From JBBIWA01 sp037439425 (GTDB lineage: Bacteria; Acidobacteriota; Blastocatellia; RBC074), in contig JBBIWA010000003.1 of NCBI GenBank assembly GCA_037439425.1, positions 124,001-188,000 of the forward strand: a DNA stretch of 64,000 nucleotides. Direction: 5' to 3'. The notes under the pieces are model-generated. The model was not told the origin of the DNA. It saw only the letters and a program-made list of their open reading frames with translations, and searched no databases. Shown piece after piece: positions 26,754 to 33,042 of this stretch. Every line of letters begins with the position of its first letter. Within the stretch, counting starts at the first letter, position 1. The translations under genes and the position numbers were made by a program.

Positions 26754-27758
26754 ATGATTTGTCCTGTATGCCGGAGCCAGAATCTGGAGACCGCAAAATT
26801 CTGTGGCAACTGCGGAAGCCCCTTTCCACGTACTTCTCAGCCTTCGCCATCTCTCGTTAATTGCGACCGGGGGCATGTCTACAGCGCGGTTTATGATCGT
26901 TGCCCATATTGCCCTCAGACTGGTCAAACTGTGTCCCAGGCTGATTTTGCCACGCGCATCGAGACGGCAATTGAGGTGCCAGGAGAGACTTGCTCCACCA
27001 GCAGTGCATCACCTCCGTCTTCAGCCGGTACCGAGCAGATGCGGCGCGATTACGCTACCCGGATTGATACGGCTGAAACTGGAGTCGAATCGCCTCCCGG
27101 TAGCCAGCCCTCGTTTCCTGCTTATGGTGAACAGCCACGGCGCGATTATGCCACGGTGGTAGAGCCGATGGCCAACAGCGAGGGCGCCGAGCCTATCACT
27201 TTCGCTCCCAATCCTGCGGCCAGCAGCTCTGTAGAACCTATTGCGGTCGTGCCAGCTCTGGGAGAGTCTTCAACCAGGGTTGCTAACCAACCCGCCCCTG
27301 AAACTGCTGTTCCAGCGCCACCCCCACTACCCTCAGGCCGTCAAGACTCTTCTCTTGCTGCTCGCCTGACTTCTGACAAAGAGGCCAAGGATCGCCGCAC
27401 CATCGTGGTGCCTGACGTGGAGGCCCCCCTGGCCAATCCGACTCAAGGGAGATTGATTGGCTGGGTGGTGACCTTTTATCGGGATCCCAACGGCGAAGAT
27501 TTTCGTCTACAAGCCGGGCGCAACATCCTGGGGGCCAGCCCGAACTGCGATATCGTCATTGATGACGAGGCCGTCAGTGGGCTGCACGCCAGCATCATCT
27601 ACCGCCACGGTCGTTGCTACATTAAGGATGAGCTGTCAACCAATGGCACCTTCGTCAATGGCGTGGAGATTGAGGAACCGCGCCCACTGCAGAATTACGA
27701 TGAGATTCGCATCGGCAATGTGAGCCTGACCTTTGTGGCGTTCGAACCAGCCGCCTAG
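26754..27758 (+). CDS. zinc-ribbon / disordered linker / FHA-domain protein
   Basis: A 334-residue protein with ATG 26754 after GGGAGGAC. A zinc ribbon at the N-terminus has CPVC (3-6) and CGNC (17-20), and a second metal-binding cluster has Cys37, His41, Cys50 and Cys53. Residues 60-230 are Pro/Ala/Ser-rich and probably disordered. In them a short motif repeats three times: FATRIET (65-71), YATRIDT (100-106), YATVVEP (132-138). The FHA domain fills about 233-331, with the phosphothreonine-binding Arg in AGRNILGAS, SGLHASI (275-281) and STNGTFVNGV (295-304). FHA domains bind phosphothreonine, preferring an acidic or aliphatic residue at +3; the repeats fit that. The next gene is a PP2C phosphatase 24 bases downstream, so this is probably a phospho-Thr signalling pair. 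Confidence 0.92.
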   Translation: MICPVCRSQNLETAKFCGNCGSPFPRTSQPSPSLVNCDRGHVYSAVYDRCPYCPQTGQTVSQADFATRIETAIEVPGETCSTSSASPPSSAGTEQMRRDYATRIDTAETGVESPPGSQPSFPAYGEQPRRDYATVVEPMANSEGAEPITFAPNPAASSSVEPIAVVPALGESSTRVANQPAPETAVPAPPPLPSGRQDSSLAARLTSDKEAKDRRTIVVPDVEAPLANPTQGRLIGWVVTFYRDPNGEDFRLQAGRNILGASPNCDIVIDDEAVSGLHASIIYRHGRCYIKDELSTNGTFVNGVEIEEPRPLQNYDEIRIGNVSLTFVAFEPAA

Positions 27759-27781
27759 TCAACCGGAAGCAACGATCGGTT

Positions 27782-28534
27782 ATGCATCGAAATATCATCA
27801 TTGCCAGCCGCACTGACACGGGGCTAGAGCGCACAGAGAACCAAGATGCCTGCGGCTGCTGGTATGAGGAGAGCAGTGATACCTATTTGCTGGTTGTCGC
27901 TGATGGGATGGGCGGCGCAGCTTGTGGGGCGGTCGCCAGTCAGCTTGCCGTTCAGGTCATTTACGAGCGCTTCTTCAGTATTGCTGAAAGGCAACTTCCC
28001 TGCGCCGAACGTCTCGCTCGCGCCATTTGTGCCGCCAATGCCGTGATTCACCAACGAGCTGAAAAAGAGTGGCGCTGTCATGGGATGGGTTCGACCTGCG
28101 CCGTTTTAGCTGTCATACCGAGTGTCAAACGGGCCTACCTCGCGCACGTGGGTGACAGCCGCATTTATCTGATTCGGGATAACCGCATCGCCCGCCTGAC
28201 CAGGGACCATTCGCGCGTCCAACGCCTGCTTGATGACGGGCTGATCACTGAAGAAGAGGCGATGAACCATCCCGACAGCAATCTACTCGAACGTTCGCTT
28301 GGCCATCGCGCCACAGTTCTTCCTGAGGTGAGGTCGGAGCCGATTGAAATTTCCAGCGGCGATATCTTTGTGGTTTGCACTGACGGTTTGACCTCGCTCG
28401 TCCGCGACGAAGAGATTTTTGAGCTCGCCCGCCAGTACCCGCCCCAACCTGCCTGCGATGCCTTGATTGCTCTGGCCAACGAACGCAGCGGGCCTGATAA
28501 TATCACCGTCCAAATTATGCAGATTGCAGGTTGA
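27782..28534 (+). CDS. PP2C-family Ser/Thr protein phosphatase
   Basis: A 250-residue metal-dependent phosphatase of the bacterial Stp/PppA type. Motifs: ERTENQDACG (16-25), VVADGMGGAACG (metal-binding Asp), GMGSTCAVLAV, AHVGDSRIYLIRD, LTRDHSRV, VVCTDGLTS and the terminal GPDNITVQI. All metal-binding Asp residues are visible. It removes phosphate from Ser/Thr-phosphorylated proteins in the cytoplasm and would oppose kinases such as the TPR kinase encoded at 17079. It is directly downstream of the FHA gene and probably co-transcribed with it and with rdgB (61 bases further on). Confidence 0.95.
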   Translation: MHRNIIIASRTDTGLERTENQDACGCWYEESSDTYLLVVADGMGGAACGAVASQLAVQVIYERFFSIAERQLPCAERLARAICAANAVIHQRAEKEWRCHGMGSTCAVLAVIPSVKRAYLAHVGDSRIYLIRDNRIARLTRDHSRVQRLLDDGLITEEEAMNHPDSNLLERSLGHRATVLPEVRSEPIEISSGDIFVVCTDGLTSLVRDEEIFELARQYPPQPACDALIALANERSGPDNITVQIMQIAG

Positions 28535-28595
28535 GCCACCAGGAACGGCCACTAACTGAGGAGCATATTGACCAGCCAGTGCTCCACGATCCGCG

Positions 28596-29222
28596 ATGCT
28601 CAAACTTCTCATTGGCACGACGAACGAAGGAAAGTTAGCTGAGATTACGGCCTTGCTCGGCGGGCTGCCGTGCAAAGTGATGGGGCTGGTGGACTATCCC
28701 CAACCTTTACCGCCGATAGCCGAAACCGGCTCCACATGCGCCGAAAACGCCCTGCTCAAAGCTGAGCATTATTATCAGCTCACCGGCTTGCTGACACTGG
28801 CCGATGATTCCGGCTTGATGGTTGATGCGCTCGGCGGCGCGCCGGGCATCTATTCAGCGCGATATGCCGGCGCAGAGGCGAGCGATGCAGAGCGCAATGC
28901 CAGCTTGCTCGATGAAATGAAGAAGGTGCCTGAGGCTGAGCGCACGGCTCGCTTCATCTGCAGCATCGCGCTAGTTGGGCCGCAACTGAAGCGCGTTTTT
29001 GAAGGTCGCTGCGAAGGAATGATCGCTCGCGCGCCGCGCGGCCAGTATGGATTTGGCTACGATCCGATCTTTATTGATGCTGAGCTGGGCCGCACCTTTG
29101 CCGAGATGACGCGGGAAGAGAAAGCCGTGCGCAGTCACCGAGGGAAGGCGCTGACAGCAGTGCGAGACTTTCTTCAAGAGTGGCTGGCTGAAAGGCTGAA
29201 GGATATGCCGGGGAGCCAGTAG
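28596..29222 (+). CDS. rdgB: XTP/dITP diphosphatase (Ham1/RdgB family)
   Basis: A 208-residue house-cleaning enzyme that hydrolyses non-canonical purine nucleotides (XTP, dITP, ITP) to the monophosphate and pyrophosphate. Family motifs: GTTNEGKLAEI (7-17), TCAENALLKAEHY (48-60), LADDSGLMVDALGGAPGIYSA (68-88), GQYGFGYDPIF (about 147-157) and VRSHRGKAL near the C-terminus. Length is normal. It is third in a same-strand run after the FHA and PP2C genes; the link is probably incidental. Confidence 0.95.
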   Translation: MLKLLIGTTNEGKLAEITALLGGLPCKVMGLVDYPQPLPPIAETGSTCAENALLKAEHYYQLTGLLTLADDSGLMVDALGGAPGIYSARYAGAEASDAERNASLLDEMKKVPEAERTARFICSIALVGPQLKRVFEGRCEGMIARAPRGQYGFGYDPIFIDAELGRTFAEMTREEKAVRSHRGKALTAVRDFLQEWLAERLKDMPGSQ

Positions 29223-29374
29223 GACGCTCCCCGCCCCCCGGACCGTGGAAGCTGCGTGGAGCGGTCCAGGGCCTGGTTAACTATACCGAAACCGGGCATA
29301 GATTGAGCTTTTGAGCAACCTCTGGCAGGTTTGTTTTGAAGTTGAAGTAAAAACAATCAACCAGAGGCGCTCAT

Positions 29375-29885
29375 ATGATCAAGATAGAATTCAGCGAAGA
29401 AGAAATCAAAGCTTTGCATTACGAACGTTTTCACCATCCTCATCCGCGCGTGCAGATGAAGATGGAGGGCGGTTTATCTCAAGAGCCAGAAACTGTCACA
29501 TCAAGAGATCGGTCGCTTGACTGGCATTACCGGCTACACGCTGCGCTCTTATCTGTGCGATTACCAAGAGAGCGGCATTGAGCGGCTCAAGCAACTGAAC
29601 TTCTATCAGCCACAGAGCCAACCGATGGAGCATCGCGAGAGCCTCGAAGAATATTTCAAAGCAAATCCGCCCGCCACGATCCAGCAGGCGCGCCGTGTGA
29701 TTGCCGAGCAAACCGGCATCGAACGTTCACCGACCCGGGTTCGAGGTTTTCTGCTCCACCTCGGTTTGAAGTGTCGCAAAGTTGGCATGATTTCGGCTAA
29801 AGCCGATCTCGAGAAACAAGCTCCAGAGTTCCTTGAGCAAGAATTGGAGCCGCGCCTGGAAGAGGCCCAAAGGGGCGAGTGCTGA
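29375..29885 (+). pseudogene. IS630-type transposase N-terminal half, frameshifted and truncated
   Basis: From ATG 29375 the frame gives MIKIEFSEEEIKALHYERFH and HPHPRVQMKME. A one-base shift near 29465 is then needed to continue AVYLKSQKLSHQEIGRLTGI, TGYTLRSYL, and a second helix-turn-helix ATIQQARRVIAEQTGIERSP, ending LEEAQRGEC then TGA at 29885. These are the tandem N-terminal DNA-binding domains of IS630/Tc1-like transposases. The DDE catalytic half that normally follows (starting FVDAAHF or similar) is missing. It lies between rdgB and the GMC oxidoreductase gene. Confidence 0.8.
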
Positions 29886-30021
29886 AGCGGAACCAAAGTT
29901 TGGTACCCTTGATCAGCCGCAAAGCTGTGTGTTAGGTTGCGGGCGTTACACATCGCAGTTCTGCCATTAAACTTGATCAGCCGGTCGCTACTGCTCCTAT
30001 TACTGTTTCGGCGGAGGCAAC

Positions 30022-31734
30022 ATGCAAAGGCGAAAACTCCAAAGAGTCTATGATGCGATTATCATCGGTTCTGGCGCTTCGGGTGGGATGGCAGCTAAAG
30101 AGCTCACGGAACGTGGCCTAGAAGTGCTGGTGCTCGAAGCCGGCCCGCCGGTGGATCCCAAACGCGATTTCACCACGCACCGCTGGCCTTATGAGATGAT
30201 GTACCGCGGCTTTGGCCCCCCTGGTTGGAAACAGAATGAGCAGTGGATGCAAGACACAGCCTCGGCTTACAGTCGCCACTTCTACGTCAAAGATACGGAG
30301 CATCCTTACACGACTGATCCAGGTAAGCCGTTTCTGTGGGTGCGTGCGCGCATCGTCGGGGGCAAAACATTGCATTGGGGACGGCTTTCGTGGCGACTCT
30401 CAGACCTCGACTTCAAAGCGGCTAGCCACGACGGCTTCGATGTGGATTGGCCGATTGAGTATCAAGACATTGCGCCGTATTACGACAAGGCTGAAGAGTT
30501 CATCGGCGTCAGCGGCAATCTGGATGGGTTGCCGCATCAACCTGATGGCAAGTTTCTGCCGCCGATGAGGCTGACTTGCGGTGAGCAATTATTGAAGAAA
30601 GGATCTGAGAAGACTGGGCGGCCAGCGATTGTTATGCGTGTGGCGATGCTGACAGCGGTCAAGCCGCACCATCAAAAGTACGGGCGCGCAGTTTGCCATT
30701 ACTGCGGCCACTGCGGCGATGGCTGCGACGTCGGTGCGATGTTTAGCTCCGTTGCTGCTACATTGCCTGTGGCAGCGGCTACGGGGCGACTGACGCTCCG
30801 GCCCAATTCCATCGTGCGCCACATCATCGTGGACCCAAACACGGGCAAGGCCAAAGGTGTTTCGGTGGTTGATCGCGTGACGTATCAGGAGCTGGAATTT
30901 TTCGGCAGAGTGATCGTCGTCGCAGCTTCGACGCTTGAATCTACACGTATTCTGCTCAACTCCAAGTCGCGCCAGTATCCGAATGGGCTGGGCAACTCAT
31001 CGGGCGTGCTGGGCCATTACCTGGTGGATCACTTCGGCGGCATCGGGGCGTCGGGCTACTTCCACGTTCTGGCCGGGCGGGAACCAGAAAATGAAGATGG
31101 CAAAGCGGCCGGTCTGTTCATACCGCGTTTTCGTAACCTCAACAAAGAGACGCGCCATCCAAAGTTCATTCGCGGCTACGGTTTTGAATGCAGTACAGGA
31201 GCACGAATGTTTCCGGGCATGGCCAAAAGTCTTCCCGGCTTCGGCTCGGAATTCAAACGCCAGGTGCGGCGCTATTACACCACACCGGTCTGGATGACGA
31301 CGCGCGCGGCGATGCTCTCGCGCTTTGAAAACTACGTTGAGATTGATCCCGATGGTGTGGTTGATGCTTGGGGCATTCCAGTGCTCAGGATTCACATTCA
31401 GCATTCGGACAATGAGCGCGAGATGGCCAAGGACGCAGCGGAAACGAGCGAAGAGATTTTACGCGCCGCCGGAGCCGAAGTGGTCTCGACCGGTGGCCGA
31501 ATCACCGCACCGGGTCGCATCATTCATGAACTTGGTACGGCGCGCATGGGCAATGACCCGAAGACTTCGGTGCTCAACAAGTTCAACCAGATGCACGATG
31601 TCAAAAATGTCTTCGTCACTGACGGCGCAGCCTTCGTTGGCTCAGCCAATCAAAATCCGACATTGACCATCCTGGCCTTGACGATCCGCGCTTGCGAATA
31701 TCTGGTTGAGGAATACAAACGAGGAAACTTGTGA
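30022..31734 (+). CDS. GMC-family FAD-dependent oxidoreductase
   Basis: A 570-residue flavoenzyme. The N-terminal Rossmann motif GSGASGG (16-22) is followed by the FAD-binding VLEAGPPVDP. The GMC signature region ARIVGGKTLHWGRLSWRL is at about 108-128. A Cys-rich segment CHYCGHCGDGCDVGAM lies at about 223-238 and resembles gluconate/sorbitol-dehydrogenase-type large subunits. The C-terminal active-site region has HELGTARMG, and FVTDGAAFVGSANQNPTLTI is at about 533-552. It would oxidise a sugar alcohol, sugar acid or other alcohol, passing electrons to a carrier other than oxygen. No Tat signal is seen. The next gene (18 bases after the stop) is an unknown protein that may be its partner. Confidence 0.92.
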   Translation: MQRRKLQRVYDAIIIGSGASGGMAAKELTERGLEVLVLEAGPPVDPKRDFTTHRWPYEMMYRGFGPPGWKQNEQWMQDTASAYSRHFYVKDTEHPYTTDPGKPFLWVRARIVGGKTLHWGRLSWRLSDLDFKAASHDGFDVDWPIEYQDIAPYYDKAEEFIGVSGNLDGLPHQPDGKFLPPMRLTCGEQLLKKGSEKTGRPAIVMRVAMLTAVKPHHQKYGRAVCHYCGHCGDGCDVGAMFSSVAATLPVAAATGRLTLRPNSIVRHIIVDPNTGKAKGVSVVDRVTYQELEFFGRVIVVAASTLESTRILLNSKSRQYPNGLGNSSGVLGHYLVDHFGGIGASGYFHVLAGREPENEDGKAAGLFIPRFRNLNKETRHPKFIRGYGFECSTGARMFPGMAKSLPGFGSEFKRQVRRYYTTPVWMTTRAAMLSRFENYVEIDPDGVVDAWGIPVLRIHIQHSDNEREMAKDAAETSEEILRAAGAEVVSTGGRITAPGRIIHELGTARMGNDPKTSVLNKFNQMHDVKNVFVTDGAAFVGSANQNPTLTILALTIRACEYLVEEYKRGNL

Positions 31735-31752
31735 GGTGAGGAGGTCAGGAAG

Positions 31753-32337
31753 ATGCAAAGATCAGCTCAGAGCGCGCGTACCGCTGCTGCTCCATCACCT
31801 GCAACCAAACTTTACTCAATCGCCGGTCTGTTGCGCGGGCGAGAGTTCAAGGGCAAATTTCAAGCCCGAGGCGTCAAGTATCAATTCGCGTTCGCTCCCG
31901 CGTCAGCCACTATCTCCGGCGGCAAGCTTGAATTCACTGGCAGCTTGAGCGTGAGCACTACGCACGGGCGAAAGCGGCAGGCCGATGATGTTCGCGCTAC
32001 GCTCGCTGCCACGCAGGGCGGCATTGGTACTGCGCCAGTGAGAAAACAATCGGCCGAGCTAGTCAGCTCTGATCTGCCAGCCACTGAATCAAGCGGGCCG
32101 TTGAGTTTTGTCGGAGTGATGTATCTGCGCCTATCGCCGCTGGAGGGGCGCGCGCTTGGCATCCCGATTGATGTGAGCAGCGTGCAGCTCAATGCGCGCC
32201 TGGCCCCTACCAGCGAGCTTGAGCGCCAGTTGCAGTGGTTATTTTCAGCAGCAGTGGAGGCAATCTATGGTGAGCGTCCGAACGAGAGGGCTGCAGCCGA
32301 ATATATCGAAGAGATCAATCGCTGGCTGAAGGCGTAA
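31753..32337 (+). CDS. uncharacterised protein linked to the GMC oxidoreductase
   Basis: A 194-residue protein with no family I recognise. The ATG at 31753 is preceded by GAGGTCAGGAAG, an acceptable ribosome site, 18 bases after the GMC stop. The N-terminal 20 residues are basic and Ser/Ala-rich. Residues 25-60 (LLRGREFKGKFQARGVKYQF) and 100-140 look like beta strands, and the C-terminal 40 residues are helical (LERQLQWLFSAAVEAIYGE). There is no clear signal peptide, membrane helix or catalytic motif. Tight spacing suggests a shared transcript with the oxidoreductase; a subunit or chaperone role is possible but unsupported. Confidence 0.7.
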   Translation: MQRSAQSARTAAAPSPATKLYSIAGLLRGREFKGKFQARGVKYQFAFAPASATISGGKLEFTGSLSVSTTHGRKRQADDVRATLAATQGGIGTAPVRKQSAELVSSDLPATESSGPLSFVGVMYLRLSPLEGRALGIPIDVSSVQLNARLAPTSELERQLQWLFSAAVEAIYGERPNERAAAEYIEEINRWLKA

Positions 32338-32366
32338 CTAGATGAGCTATCTCTGGCCACTGCCCA

Positions 32367-32625
32367 TCAGTAGCCAGACAGCGCAGCAAGGCCTTGTTGG
32401 AACGCAGTCTCATCAGGAAAATCGCTCAAGTCCACACAGAGTTGTTGCAAAGCCACGACAAAAGCGGCTGCGCTCCAACTCATCGCCGAGTTGCAAGCCA
32501 GGAGACCGTTTCGCCGCCAGCAGCCGCAGCACCTCAACTGCGGTTTTTAATGCTCCTTCCTCACGGCCCTCTTCCGTAATTAACTGATAAAAACTCGACT
32601 CTTTGAATTGTTCCCAAGGGATCAC
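32367..32625 (-). pseudogene. C-terminal piece of an Rpn/DUF4351-like protein, frameshifted
   Basis: The reverse strand gives IPWEQFKESSFYQLITEEGR, EEGALKTAVEVLRLLAAKR, SPGLQLGDELE and then, after a one-base shift near 32460, VVALQQLCVDLSDFPDETAF to TGA at 32367. This is the C-terminal coil-rich end common in Rpn-type (PD-(D/E)XK, formerly putative transposase) proteins. The matching N-terminus (MANTKPYDQALKYLAEQDP) is found 330 bases upstream at 33021-32959, so one gene has been cut apart by other sequence. Confidence 0.6.
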
Positions 32626-32700
32626 ACACGACTTGGGAAGTGAGCCGGAAATCTATTTGGGGTGCACACTGAGGACTGGTCACTGAAGCCTGGTGCCTGT

Positions 32701-32827
32701 TTCAGCTCTGTCAGGAGCGGCCTATCTATAGCGATGCGGAAAGTCTTCAGCTCCGTGAGGAACGGCCTGTTTATAGCAGGCAGCATCGCACGTTTTTCAG
32801 CTCCGTTAGGAGCAACCTATCTATAGC
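32701..32827. repeat. three copies of a 32-base repeat
   Basis: TTCAGCTCYGTNAGGARCRR then CCTRTYTATAGC occurs at 32701-32732, 32746-32777 and 32796-32827. Copies are separated by 13 and 18 bases, so this is too irregular and too short for a CRISPR array. It sits exactly between the two ends of the broken Rpn-like gene. Confidence 0.85.
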
Positions 32828-32958
32828 GAGCGCTGCGCGCCCGCAGCGAATAATCGCCTTCCCGCAATGCCCCCAGCAAATTCGACAGCGTCTGAAGAGG
32901 GAAAATCACGCTATCTCGCAGCGCGAAGGCCACACCCCACCACACCCTCAGAATAAAG
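32828..32958 (-). pseudogene. fragment of a sensor histidine kinase (internal piece)
   Basis: The reverse strand reads RTVFILRVWWGVAFALRDSV and IFPLQTLSNLLGALREGDYS then LRARSAR, after which a 32-base repeat begins. A W-G-x-A...RD...PLQTLSNLLGALREGDYS string is what is seen after the last membrane helix of some PAS/HAMP-type sensor kinases. No other part of such a kinase is nearby. The fragment is fused, in another frame, to the N-terminal codons of the Rpn-like gene. Confidence 0.45.
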
Positions 32959-33021
32959 ACCGTCCGGATCTTGTTCAGCCAGATATTTAAGGGCCTGATC
33001 GTATGGCTTGGTATTGGCCAT
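32959..33021 (-). pseudogene. N-terminal 21 codons of an Rpn/DUF4351-like gene
   Basis: The ATG at 33021 opens MANTKPYDQALKYLAEQDPD, the usual beginning of this family. After 21 codons the sequence switches to a different gene fragment. It lies 22 bases past the stop of the SpoIIE-type phosphatase gene on the same strand. Confidence 0.55.
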
Positions 33022-33042
33022 CTCGCCCCTCACTTCGCAGTT

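Noticed and set aside
32701..32827. CRISPR-like array of three 32-base repeats
   Set aside because: Spacers are only 13 and 18 bases, repeats diverge, and no cas gene is near.
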